Assembly (NCBI RefSeq): GCF_002893625.1
Contig: NZ_PKMZ01000003.1
Span: 124,001 to 188,000 of the forward strand
Source of the DNA: Mangrovicella endophytica
GTDB lineage: Bacteria; Pseudomonadota; Alphaproteobacteria; Rhizobiales; Rhizobiaceae
DNA length: 64,000 nt
Direction of reading: 5' to 3'
Shown: in pieces, positions 27,888 through 35,981 of the stretch
How positions within the stretch are numbered: the first letter of the stretch is position 1
Layout of the letters: each line of letters begins with the position of its first letter
Position numbers and translations under genes: made by a program
Notes under the pieces: model-generated
Seen by the model: only the letters and a program-made list of their open reading frames with translations
Databases searched by the model: none
Told to the model about the DNA's origin: nothing

Positions 27888-27907
27888 GAATTGGTGCCCA
27901 GGAAAGG
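27888..27907 (+). repeat. Right attachment site within the tRNA-Leu 3' end
   Basis: GAATTGGTGCCCAGGAAAGG covers the last 16 bases of tRNA-Leu (as complement) and four bases beyond. A near-identical direct copy lies at 18606-18624. The crossover should fall inside this block. Confidence 0.5.
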
Positions 27908-27976
27908 ACTCGAACCTTCACGCCTCGCGGCACACGGACCTGAACCGTGCGCGTCTACCAATTCCGCCACCTGGGC
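27892..27976 (-). tRNA. tRNA-Leu (anticodon CAG)
   Basis: An 85-nt tRNA with the long variable arm of leucine tRNAs. The acceptor GCCCAGG pairs with CCTGGGC; the D-arm has GGCGGAATTGGTAGAC; the anticodon loop is TTCAGGT with CAG; the T-arm contains GGTTCGAGTCC; the discriminator is A and CCA is encoded. Its 3' end is the island insertion site. Confidence 0.96.
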
Positions 27977-28338
27977 ACGGCGGGGACCATTAGAGTCTCG
28001 CCCGCGGGCTGTCAACGCGACTTTTCGGGAATGATCGCGCCGCCAGCTCGCGCCAGCCGCCGACGGGCAGCTGGCCGAGGTCGGCGCCCTCCGGGAGCGC
28101 CCGCAACGCGCGACGTGGTCCAGCGCCGCCCTGGCGCAGGTCGCGGTTTCCCCAGCGCAGAATGGCAGCCAGGGCGGCCTTCGCTGCGATGCAGCGCCTT
28201 CACTCCCTTAGCGTTTGGCGGTAAGAGCGAAGCTGAACGGGGCCGGCGCGGCGATCCGGATCGGCGCGGGGCGCGCCGAGCGCAAACGGCTCCAACGGCA
28301 CGAAGTTTGAAGGCGCGGCTCGGGCCGCGAAAACTGCC
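27977..28338. other. Gene-free stretch upstream of tRNA-Leu and the NDUFA9-like gene
   Basis: About 360 bp of GC-rich DNA between divergent tRNA-Leu and the NDUFA9-like gene. It should carry both promoters, but I see no clear boxes. Long frames here are antisense or mirror frames without ribosome sites. Confidence 0.4.
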
Positions 28339-29337
28339 ATGACGGTCGATACCAAGAAGACGGTGACGGTGTTCGGCGGCGCGGGCTTCCTCGGCCGCTA
28401 TGTCGTGCGGGCGCTCGCCCGGCGCGGCTATCGCATCCGGGTCGCCTGCCGGCGGCCGGATCTCGCCTATCACCTGCAGCCGAACGGCAATATGGGCCAG
28501 ATCATGCCGGTGCAGGCGAATCTGCGCTATCGCTGGTCGGTCGACCGCGCGGTGCAGGACGCCGATCATGTGATCAACCTCGTCGGCATCCTCGCCGAGG
28601 GCGGTCGCCAGAGCTTCGACGCGGTGCATGCGGAAGGGGCGAGGGCCGTGGCGGAAGCCGCCCGCGCCGTCGGAGCGCCGCTGACGCATCTCTCGGCGAT
28701 CGGCGCAGATGCGAACTCGCAGTCCGGCTATGCCCGCACCAAGGCGGACGGTGAAGCCGCCGTGTTCGAGACGCTGCCGGGCGCCTTCGTGCTGCGCCCG
28801 TCCGTGCTGTTCGGTCCGGAGGACCAGTTCTTCAACCGCTTCGCCGGCATGGCGCGGACATCGCCGGTGCTGCCGCTGGTCGGTGGCGGCACGACGCGGT
28901 TCCAGCCGGTGCATGTCGGCGACGTCGCCGAAGCGGTGGCCGGCACGGTGGACGGCGTGGTGGCAGGCGGGCGCATCTACGAGCTCGGCGGCCCGGAGAT
29001 CCTGACCTTCCGCGAGATGATGGAGACGATGCTGCGGGTGATCGACCGCAAGCGCCGCTTCGTCTCCTTGCCGTTCGGTGTTGCCGGCACGCTGTCCAAG
29101 ATCCTGCAATATCTTCCCGGGGCGCCGCTGACGCCGGACCAGGTGGTGCAGCTGCAGAACGACAATGTCGTCTCCGAGGCTGCGCTGGCCGAGGGGCGGA
29201 CCTTTGCCGCCTTCGGCATTGCGCCGCGCACGCTGGATGCGGTGCTGCCGACCTATCTCGTCCGCTTCCGTCCTCTCGGCCAGTTCACCAAGGGCGGTCC
29301 GCTCGCCGACGAGACTGTGGATCGCGAGATCGCCTGA
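28339..29337 (+). CDS. Complex I NDUFA9-subunit-family NAD(P)-binding protein
   Basis: A 332-residue atypical short-chain dehydrogenase. The Rossmann motif is TVFGGAGFLGRYVVRAL (about 10-26), then NLVGILAEGG and THLSAIGADANSQSGYARTK, with YARTK replacing the usual YxxxK. This matches the NDUFA9-like family found in alphaproteobacteria. The homologue in mitochondria is an accessory subunit of NADH:ubiquinone oxidoreductase; whether this one binds complex I is inferred. It is convergent with uppP. Confidence 0.85.
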   Translation: MTVDTKKTVTVFGGAGFLGRYVVRALARRGYRIRVACRRPDLAYHLQPNGNMGQIMPVQANLRYRWSVDRAVQDADHVINLVGILAEGGRQSFDAVHAEGARAVAEAARAVGAPLTHLSAIGADANSQSGYARTKADGEAAVFETLPGAFVLRPSVLFGPEDQFFNRFAGMARTSPVLPLVGGGTTRFQPVHVGDVAEAVAGTVDGVVAGGRIYELGGPEILTFREMMETMLRVIDRKRRFVSLPFGVAGTLSKILQYLPGAPLTPDQVVQLQNDNVVSEAALAEGRTFAAFGIAPRTLDAVLPTYLVRFRPLGQFTKGGPLADETVDREIA

Positions 29338-29436
29338 CATTGGCGGTTCCAGCCGCTGGTGTGGCCGGAACGTTGCGGCGCGGCTTGAAGAGCTCCGCCG
29401 GCCTGCCCCTTTGACGAGGCTCCGGCGCGGCTGGCT

Positions 29437-30243
29437 TCAGCCGATCGTCGACAGGAGCAGGAGGCCCAGGGCGCCGACGCCGATGCGCCACCAGGCGAAG
29501 GGCGTGAAGCCGTGGCGCGACACGAAGTCGAGCAGCGCCTTCACCACCAGGAGAGCGGCGATGAAGGCGACGGTGAAGCCGACCGCGATCAGCCAGATAT
29601 CGCCCGTGCCGAGCGCCTCGTGCGACTTGATGAGGTCATAGGCGAAGGCACCCGCCATGGTCGGCATGGCGAGAAAGAAGGAGAACTCGGCCGCCGAGCG
29701 CTTGTCGGTTCCAAGCAGAAGCGCCCCGACGATGGTCGCCCCCGAGCGCGACGTGCCGGGAATCAGCGCCAGGCACTGGAAGACGCCGATCGCCCCGCAC
29801 AGCCACAGCGGATAGTCCATCACGTCGCGGTAGCGCACGGTCAGCGGCAGCTTGTCGATGACGAGAAGGATCACACCGCCGACGATCAGCGCGGTGCAGA
29901 TCAGCCGCGGCGAATCGAACAGTACCGTTTTGATGAGGTCATGCGCCAGCGCGCCGATGATCGCCGCCGGCAGGAAGGCAAGCAGGATGCCGGCGACGAA
30001 GCGGCGGCTGCGGGCGCTGGTCGGCAGCGTCACGGCGAGCTGCCAGAGCCGCGCGAAATAGGCCGACAGGACGGCCAGGATCGCCCCGAGCTGGATCAGC
30101 ACCTCGAAGCTGTGCGCGGCCGACTTGAAGCCCAGAAAATGCCCGAGCAGCAGGATGTGCCCGGTCGATGAGACCGGCAGGAACTCCGTCAGCCCCTCCG
30201 TCAGTCCGAGAATGATCGCGTCGAAGGTCGCTTTGACGTCCAT
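29437..30243 (-). CDS. uppP: Undecaprenyl-diphosphatase
   Basis: Removes a phosphate from undecaprenyl diphosphate to recycle the lipid carrier for peptidoglycan; overproduction of the family gives bacitracin resistance. The 268-residue protein has about eight membrane segments and both family motifs: [20 protein letters not shown] near the N-terminus and [17 protein letters not shown] in the second half. I chose the ATG at 30243 ([17 protein letters not shown]), where the family N-terminus begins; an in-frame ATG at 30324 would add an unlikely extension. Confidence 0.94.
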   Translation of the reverse strand: MDVKATFDAIILGLTEGLTEFLPVSSTGHILLLGHFLGFKSAAHSFEVLIQLGAILAVLSAYFARLWQLAVTLPTSARSRRFVAGILLAFLPAAIIGALAHDLIKTVLFDSPRLICTALIVGGVILLVIDKLPLTVRYRDVMDYPLWLCGAIGVFQCLALIPGTSRSGATIVGALLLGTDKRSAAEFSFFLAMPTMAGAFAYDLIKSHEALGTGDIWLIAVGFTVAFIAALLVVKALLDFVSRHGFTPFAWWRIGVGALGLLLLSTIG

Positions 30244-30584
30244 GATGCAGCCTGCCGCGGGCATGAAAAGAAGGGCGGAAGCGCCGCGGCTGGCGCTTTC
30301 GCCCTGTTGCATGATCACCATCATGCGCCGGAAGCATGACGGACGTTATGGGCCCGCTTGCGTGCCCCATGCTTGCATGCTGACGGATCAGGGCTTGCAT
30401 GACCGCCTGCGCTTGCTATGTGGCCGACTCGCACCTTCTAGCAGGATGCATTTAGGCTCCGTTGACGCTTTGCTGACATTCTCATGATCAAACGCCTCTC
30501 TCCGGTTGTCCCGGTCAGGGCTCATGCTGTCCGCGGTACTCGTCTTCGGGTCGCATGCCATCGAAAGCATCGTTTGCCGCGTCC
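30244..30584. other. Intergenic region between divergent uppP and the GST gene
   Basis: About 340 bp. On the plus strand TTGACG (30462-30467) and TGATCA (30485-30490), 17 bp apart, could form a weak sigma-70 promoter for the GST-queG operon. Nothing else is supported. Confidence 0.3.
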
Positions 30585-31277
30585 ATGCTGAGACTTCACC
30601 ATCACCCGATGTCCGCAGGCTCGCGCTTCGTGCGGCTCGTCCTCGGCGAATATGGTGAGCGGGCCGAGCTCGCGGAGGAGCGCCCCTGGCAGCGCCGCCG
30701 TGAATTCCTGGCGCTCAATCCGGCGGCGACCCTGCCAGTGATGATCGAGGACAATGGTCCGCCGATCGTCGGCGGCACGGTGATCGCCGAATATCTCGAC
30801 GAAACGCGGGGCGCTTTCCAGCGCGACCGGCGCCTCCTGGCGGAAAAGCCGATCGAGCGCGCCGAGACGCGGCGCCTGACCGAATGGTTCCTCGGCAAGC
30901 TCGACAACGAGGTGACGCGCTATCTCGTCAAGGAGCGCGTCTTCAAGCTGGAGATGAAGGCGGACGAGGGTGGTGGCCCGCCGGATGCCTCGGCGATCCG
31001 CGCCGCCCGCGCCAATCTGAAGCATCACATGCGCTATATCGGCTGGCTCGCCGAAAGCCGCAACTGGCTCTCCGGCCCGCGCCTGACCTATGCCGACATG
31101 GCGGCGGCGGCGGCGGTCTCCATCCTCGACTATCTTGGCGAGGTGACCTGGGACCAGGAGCCGGGTGCCAAGGACTGGTACATGCGCGTCAAGTCGCGGC
31201 CGTCCTTCAGGCCGCTGCTCGCCGAACGCATTCGCGGCATTCCGCCGTCCGCCCATTACGCCGAGCTGGATTTCTGA
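30585..31277 (+). CDS. Glutathione S-transferase family protein
   Basis: A 230-residue GST. The N-terminal thioredoxin-like domain reads MLRLHHHPMSAGSRFVRLVL and contains the cis-Pro segment NPAATLPVMIEDNG; the all-helical C-terminal domain has LTYADMAAAAAVSILDYLGE. The start is taken at 30585, where the family begins; an in-frame ATG at 30555 would add ten residues, and neither has a strong ribosome site. It is 13 bp upstream of queG, so the two are co-transcribed. The substrate is unknown. Confidence 0.87.
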   Translation: MLRLHHHPMSAGSRFVRLVLGEYGERAELAEERPWQRRREFLALNPAATLPVMIEDNGPPIVGGTVIAEYLDETRGAFQRDRRLLAEKPIERAETRRLTEWFLGKLDNEVTRYLVKERVFKLEMKADEGGGPPDASAIRAARANLKHHMRYIGWLAESRNWLSGPRLTYADMAAAAAVSILDYLGEVTWDQEPGAKDWYMRVKSRPSFRPLLAERIRGIPPSAHYAELDF

Positions 31278-31290
31278 CTATCTCCCGCCC

Positions 31291-32424
31291 ATGGCGGGAT
31301 TATCGCAGGAGCTGAGGACCTTTCTGGCGGCGGACGCGCGCCGGCTGGGCTTCGACGCGATCGGCGTCGCCGATCCTGCCCGCGACGGCGCCGCCGCGCC
31401 GCGGCTGAAAGCCTTCGTCGAGGCGGGGCGCCACGGCACGATGGACTGGCTGCCCGAGACGCTCGAGCGCCGCGGCTCTGCCCGCTCGCTATGGCCTGAG
31501 GTGAAATCCATCATCGTCCTCGGCATGAATTACGGGCCGGGCGAGGATCCGCTCGCCAGTCACGGACGACCTGACCGCGGCACCATCTCGGTCTATGCGC
31601 GGCATCGCGACTACCACGAGGTGATCAAGGGGCGGCTGAAGGAGCTGGCGGCGCGCCTGATCGCCAGGGCAGGCGGCGGCCATGACGCCAAGGTTTTCGT
31701 CGATACGGCGCCGGTGATGGAAAAGCCGGTGGCCGAGCTCGCCGGCCTCGGCTGGCAGGGCAAGCACACCAACCTCGTGTCCCGCGAGTTCGGCTCCTGG
31801 CTCTTCCTCGGCTCGATCTTCACCACGATCGCGCTCGAACCGGACGAAGCGGGCACGGATATGTGCGGCTCCTGCCGGCGCTGCCAGGATGCCTGCCCGA
31901 CGGCGGCCTTCCCGGCGCCCTACCAGCTCGATGCCCGCCGCTGCATCTCCTATCTCACCATCGAGACGAAGCGGCCCGTGCCGGCGGCCTTCCGCCCCGC
32001 CATGGGAAACCGCATCTATGGCTGCGACGACTGCCTGGCCGTCTGCCCCTGGAACAAGTTCGCCGTCGCGGCGCGCGAGGCCAAGCTCAAGGCCCGCGAG
32101 GACCTGAAAGCCCCACATCTGGCAAACCTGCTCACGCTCGACGATGCCGGCTTCCGCCAGCTCTTCGCGGGATCGCCGGTGAAGCGGGTCGGGCGCGACA
32201 AGTTCGTCTCCAACTGCCTGATCGCCGCCGGCAACAGCGGTGACGCGGCCTTGCTGCCGGCGGTGGCGGAGCGTCTCGGCGATCCCGCTCCGATCGTCAG
32301 GGCGATGGCGGTCTGGGCCCTGGCGCGGCTTTCCCGCGGTGATGCGCTGGAACGGCGCGGCGCGGCTCTCCATACTGAAACGGACGAGACGGTGAGGAGC
32401 GAGTGGGATGCGATCGACGGCTGA
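31291..32424 (+). CDS. queG: Epoxyqueuosine reductase
   Basis: Reduces epoxyqueuosine to queuosine in tRNA, the last step of queuosine synthesis, using a cobalamin and two [4Fe-4S] clusters. The protein has 377 residues. The cluster ligands are CGSCRRCQDACP and CDDCLAVCPWN with a further Cys in RRCISYL. VFVDTAPVMEKPVAELAGLG is the family block, and the C-terminus ends in HEAT-like helices. The ATG at 31291 lies 13 bp after the GST stop. Confidence 0.95.
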   Translation: MAGLSQELRTFLAADARRLGFDAIGVADPARDGAAAPRLKAFVEAGRHGTMDWLPETLERRGSARSLWPEVKSIIVLGMNYGPGEDPLASHGRPDRGTISVYARHRDYHEVIKGRLKELAARLIARAGGGHDAKVFVDTAPVMEKPVAELAGLGWQGKHTNLVSREFGSWLFLGSIFTTIALEPDEAGTDMCGSCRRCQDACPTAAFPAPYQLDARRCISYLTIETKRPVPAAFRPAMGNRIYGCDDCLAVCPWNKFAVAAREAKLKAREDLKAPHLANLLTLDDAGFRQLFAGSPVKRVGRDKFVSNCLIAAGNSGDAALLPAVAERLGDPAPIVRAMAVWALARLSRGDALERRGAALHTETDETVRSEWDAIDG

Positions 32425-32833
32425 TTTCGACGAGGGCTGGAAGGCGCATGATCCGGAGGCTGACCATGCGCTGAAGCGGCGGCTGCATGCCCAGCGCCAC
32501 AAGGCGGAAGACGGGGCGGGCGAGGCTGGCAGCGATGCGACCTCGCCAACCCTGCTGGGACGCGGTTCGGCGAGCCGCCTCACGCAAGCTGTCGGCGCCG
32601 AGGTGACGGGCGCCGAGGCGACGGGCGCGGCGGCGCTGGGTGCGGGGGCGCTGGGCGCACTTGCGATCGGAGCGCTGGCCATCGGGGCCGTGGCCGTCGG
32701 GGCCTTCGCCATCGGCCGCCTCAGCATCGGCAGAGCGCGCGTCCGCGACGCCGCGATCGGGCGCCTGCGCATCGGCCAGCTGGAGATCGGCAACCTCGTC
32801 TATCCCGCGCAACGCGGCGGCGATCGCCGGTGA
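32408..32833 (+). CDS. Protein with about ten period-5 (pentapeptide-type) repeats
   Basis: A 141-residue protein overlapping the queG stop by 17 bp and the SDR start by 4 bp. After a charged N-terminal third, residues about 81-130 repeat every five residues on the pattern G-x-[LVF]-x-[IV]: GALAI, GALAI, GAVAV, GAFAI, GRLSI, then charged versions GRLRI, GQLEI. A period of five suggests a small right-handed beta-helix like pentapeptide-repeat proteins. The alanine-rich part could also be a membrane segment. The function is unknown. Confidence 0.7.
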   Translation: MRSTADFDEGWKAHDPEADHALKRRLHAQRHKAEDGAGEAGSDATSPTLLGRGSASRLTQAVGAEVTGAEATGAAALGAGALGALAIGALAIGAVAVGAFAIGRLSIGRARVRDAAIGRLRIGQLEIGNLVYPAQRGGDRR

Positions 32834-33747
32834 GCCGGTTGCAAGGCGAGGCGATGCGCCTCTTCGTCTTCGGCCATGGCTATTCCGCCGGCCGTTATGT
32901 CGAGACGCTGGGTGACGGTACGATGGTGACGGGCGTGACCTGCCGCTCGGCGGAAAGGGCGGCCAGCTTGCGCGCAGGAGGGCTGCCCGCCCTCCGCTTC
33001 GACGGCAGCCCCGGCGATGACGATGCCGCCATCGAGGCGGCGCTGCGGGAGACGACGCATCTCCTCGTCTCGATCGGTCCGAACGCTGACGGCGATCCGG
33101 TACTGAACCGCTGGCGCGAGACGCTGCTGCAGGCCACGCCCGCGCTCGCCTGGATCGGCTATCTCTCCACCGTCGGCGTCTATGGCGATCACGGCGGTGC
33201 CTGGGTCGACGAGCAAACGCCGCCGCGCCCGGTGTCGCGCCGCTCGGTGGAGCGTGTCGCCGCCGAGGCGGCCTGGCAGGAGCTGGCCGATGCGCGCGGC
33301 GTGCCGCTGGCAACCTTACGCCTCTCGGGCATCTATGGGCCGGGGCGCAATGCCGTCGTCAATCTGCGCGAAGGAACGGCCCGCCGGCTGGTTAAGCCGG
33401 GCCAGGTGTTCAACCGGATCCATGTCGACGACATCGCGGGCGCGCTGCGGCTGCTGGCTGGCGGACGGACTGGCGGCGTCTTCAACGTCACCGACGACGA
33501 GCCGGCGCCGCCGCAGGACGTTGTTGCCTATGCCGCCGACCTCATCGGCGTTGCACCGCCGCCCGAGATCGACTTTGCGAGTGCCGAGCTGACGCCGATG
33601 GCACGTTCTTTCTACGGCGAGAACAAAAGAGTTCGAAATATGAAGCTCAAGAGCCTCTGTTACGAATTTATTTTTCCGACGTTTCGTGAAGGCATCGCTG
33701 CTGTGAAGTCCGACGAACCAAGGAAGAAGGCGCCTTCCCAGTCGTGA
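32830..33747 (+). CDS. SDR-family NAD(P)-dependent epimerase/dehydratase-like protein
   Basis: A 305-residue extended SDR of the YeeZ-like type. MRLFVFGHGYSAGRYVETLG is the dinucleotide-binding start; IGYLSTVGVYGDHGGAWVDE and SGIYGPGRNAV are the substrate-side blocks; INVDD-type IHVDDIAGAL follows. GTG at 32830 overlaps the preceding stop (GTGA); ATG at 32854 is the alternative. The substrate is unknown. This order after queG recurs in Hyphomicrobiales. Confidence 0.85.
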   Translation: MSRLQGEAMRLFVFGHGYSAGRYVETLGDGTMVTGVTCRSAERAASLRAGGLPALRFDGSPGDDDAAIEAALRETTHLLVSIGPNADGDPVLNRWRETLLQATPALAWIGYLSTVGVYGDHGGAWVDEQTPPRPVSRRSVERVAAEAAWQELADARGVPLATLRLSGIYGPGRNAVVNLREGTARRLVKPGQVFNRIHVDDIAGALRLLAGGRTGGVFNVTDDEPAPPQDVVAYAADLIGVAPPPEIDFASAELTPMARSFYGENKRVRNMKLKSLCYEFIFPTFREGIAAVKSDEPRKKAPSQS

Positions 33748-33925
33748 AATGTTTCAGAATGTAACACTTCGTGATGGAACCAGCCCTTTTGTCGCCGAAT
33801 GAGGCGGCGACTGAGCGCCCCGTAACCACGGGGGTCACGAGGGGGTGGCGCGCCGGACGGGGGTCCGGAGGCGTGCCAGCAAGGCTCGGCTCCTGTTGGG
33901 CAGCAACAGGACAAGGAACGGATCA

Positions 33926-34315
33926 TTGTCGAAGACGACGATCCTGGCAGCCATCGCCATCAGCATGACCTCCCTCGTCAATCCCGCCACGATCAGCTCA
34001 GCCGGCGCCAAGACCACCTGCGGCGGCGCCTCCTGGTATTCGCTGCGTTCGCGCACGGCTTCCGGCGAGATGATGAACCCCGCCGCCATGACAGCGGCTC
34101 ACAAGACCCTGAAGCTGGGGTCGAAGGTGAAGGTCACCAACCTGAAGAACGGCCGCTCCGTCGTCGTGCGCATCAATGATCGCGGACCCTTCATCAAGGG
34201 CCGGGTGATCGATCTTTCCAAGGGTGCCGCCCAGAAGCTCGGCTTCATCAAGTCCGGCCACACGCGCGTCCAGATCGAGAATGCCGACGGCTCCAGCACC
34301 GGCGAATGCGCCTGA
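33926..34315 (+). CDS. rlpA: RlpA-like septal ring lytic transglycosylase (short form)
   Basis: A 129-residue exported protein with one double-psi beta-barrel domain and no SPOR domain. [40 protein letters not shown], and [20 protein letters not shown] with AAQKLG are the RlpA signature. RlpA cleaves peptidoglycan strands lacking stem peptides. The start appears to be TTG at 33926, preceded by AAGGA and opening a signal peptide ([15 protein letters not shown]). The frame is open upstream without a site. Confidence 0.85.
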   Translation: MSKTTILAAIAISMTSLVNPATISSAGAKTTCGGASWYSLRSRTASGEMMNPAAMTAAHKTLKLGSKVKVTNLKNGRSVVVRINDRGPFIKGRVIDLSKGAAQKLGFIKSGHTRVQIENADGSSTGECA

Positions 34316-34397
34316 GGCGATGAGCCAGGCCGTGCTCTCCGGCCAAGCTCGGGGAGCGGCCGGCCTGGAGCGCTGGAAGGCCTTCGCGGCCTTGATA

Positions 34398-34427
34398 CGG
34401 CGGCGTGCCCGAAACGGGCAGCCGCCG
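34398..34427 (+). terminator. Strong hairpin after rlpA
   Basis: CGGCGGC and TGCCCG pair with CGGGCA and GCCGCCG around an AAA loop with a single bulged G. The tail ATTTCATG has only a short T-run, so it is a probable but weak intrinsic terminator between convergent rlpA and the RimK-like gene. Confidence 0.45.
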
Positions 34428-34482
34428 ATTTCATGTCGGGATGTCAGGGTTCGGCGCCGCAGCTTCTACCTGGGCCGGGCGC

Positions 34483-35964
34483 TCAGCGCTCGATGCGGTC
34501 GATGAACCAGCGGGTCAGCCGGGTGAAGATCTCGTCCTTCTCGGCAAAATCCTCGACGCCATGCTCGAGGTTGGGATTGTCGTTCACCTCGATCAGGAAG
34601 ACACCGTCGTCGGTTTCCTTGAGATCGACGCCATAGAGGCCGTCGCCGATGCAGCGCGCGCCCTTGAGGCCGGCATCGAGGACATGCGGCGGCGCGTCAT
34701 TGAGGGAGAAGGCGCGAAAGCCCCCCTCCACCGGGCGCTTCCCCGCTTCGTGATTGATGATCTGCCAGTGCTGCTTGGCCATCATGTACTGCACGGCAAA
34801 CAGCGGCTGGCCGCCCAGCACGCCGATCCGCCAGTCGAATTTGGTCGGCATGAACTTCTGTGCGATCAGGAGGTCGGTGTCCTCTAGCCACGCCGTGGCC
34901 AAGGTCTCCAGCGTCGCGACGTCATCGACCTTCTTGACGCCACGCGAGAAGGAGCCGTCCGGAATCTTCAGAACCATGGGAAAGCCGAGCTCGTCGGCGG
35001 CTCTCGCAAAATCCTCCTTGCCGCCGATCATCACCGAGGGCGGCGTGGCAACGCCATTCGCCGCCATCAGCTCGTTCAGATAAACCTTGTTGGTGCAGCG
35101 GATCATCGAGATCGGATCATCGATCACCGGCATCCCCTCCTGCATCGCCCGGCGGGCGAAGCGGTAGGTATGGTTGGAGATCGAGGTGGTCTCACGAATG
35201 AACAGCGCGTCGAAATTGGCGAGCCGGGCCAGGTCCTTGCGGGTAATCGGCTCGACGTCGACGCCCATGCGGGCTGCGATGCGCGCCCAGTGCTTCAGCG
35301 TTTCCACCGACGACGGCGGCATCTCCTCCTTCGGATCGTAGAGCGTCGCGAAGGTGTATTTCGCCGGCGTCTTGGCCTTGGCGGCGCGCCATTCGCGCGC
35401 GGTGTAGCGCTCCATCGCGGCAAGCAGCTTTGCGTGCTCGGCCGCGTCCTGCTTGCCGATCTGGCAGAAGGCGATCTTGCGGATCTTGCGCCCGTCCTCC
35501 GGCTGCAGGTGAATCTCCAGCGCCGGCGCGCGGAACCAGTCGAAGACGAGGCGGGCGAAGCGCTCCAGCCGCGGCTCGTCGGCATAGCCGAAATAGACGC
35601 GGATGGGCGAGGTGAAGCTGCCGCGCCCCGGCTTGTCCCCGCCGCGCTCAGCCGTCCTGTCGCAGGCCTTCGCGAGCGCCGCGTCGAGTTCGGGCAGCGC
35701 GTGTTCGTAGAGCTTTTTCTCCGACAGGTCGATCATCGTCTCGACCGAGGGGATGATGCGGTGGCCGCGCGCCTCGGCGAGCAGCGAGGCGTAGTAGCCG
35801 CGGCTCTGATAGGCGTAGGAGCGCGACAGGTTGATGATCTTCGGGCGTTGGCCGCGGAACAGGCCAGGCCGGGCGAGATAATCCCGGCTGGTCATGATCT
35901 TGTGGGGCGTCTCGCCGTTTTCGAGGTCGGAGGCGCGGCCGACGAGGACGACCCATTGGGACAT
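34483..35964 (-). CDS. RimK-family ATP-grasp ligase with N-terminal RLAN domain
   Basis: A 493-residue protein. The N-terminal RLAN domain (to about 200) includes PKIINLSRSYAYQSRGYYAS and IRVYFGYADEP. The C-terminal ATP-grasp has the RCTNKVYLNELMAANGVATP block, lysine-bearing FPMVLKIPDGSFSRGVKKV, and the metal-binding VFLIEVNDNPNLEHG end. ATP-grasp ligases of the RimK type add amino acids to a carboxylate; the substrate of RLAN members is not known. It is read directly after the GNAT/C39 gene, 17 bp away, the same pairing as in many proteobacteria. Confidence 0.88.
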   Translation of the reverse strand: MSQWVVLVGRASDLENGETPHKIMTSRDYLARPGLFRGQRPKIINLSRSYAYQSRGYYASLLAEARGHRIIPSVETMIDLSEKKLYEHALPELDAALAKACDRTAERGGDKPGRGSFTSPIRVYFGYADEPRLERFARLVFDWFRAPALEIHLQPEDGRKIRKIAFCQIGKQDAAEHAKLLAAMERYTAREWRAAKAKTPAKYTFATLYDPKEEMPPSSVETLKHWARIAARMGVDVEPITRKDLARLANFDALFIRETTSISNHTYRFARRAMQEGMPVIDDPISMIRCTNKVYLNELMAANGVATPPSVMIGGKEDFARAADELGFPMVLKIPDGSFSRGVKKVDDVATLETLATAWLEDTDLLIAQKFMPTKFDWRIGVLGGQPLFAVQYMMAKQHWQIINHEAGKRPVEGGFRAFSLNDAPPHVLDAGLKGARCIGDGLYGVDLKETDDGVFLIEVNDNPNLEHGVEDFAEKDEIFTRLTRWFIDRIER

Positions 35965-35981
35965 CGCGAGGTTCCGGAAGG

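Larger units (their letters stand above)
18606..27907. mobile_element. Probable integrative genomic island at tRNA-Leu(CAG)
   Basis: The right end is the tRNA-Leu 3' end next to a P4-type integrase gene, the usual arrangement for integrative islands. The left end is a directly repeated, degraded copy of the last bases of that tRNA. Between them lie two tyrosine recombinases, AlpA/HTH proteins, an IS1595 remnant and a restriction-modification operon, with lower GC than the flanks. The tRNA gene stays intact. The left boundary rests on a 19-of-20 base match and is less certain than the right. Confidence 0.6.

Noticed and set aside
17876-27907. CRISPR array or phage structural genes in the accessory region
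   Set aside because: No regularly spaced repeats, cas genes or virion genes were seen; the region holds recombination and restriction-modification genes only.
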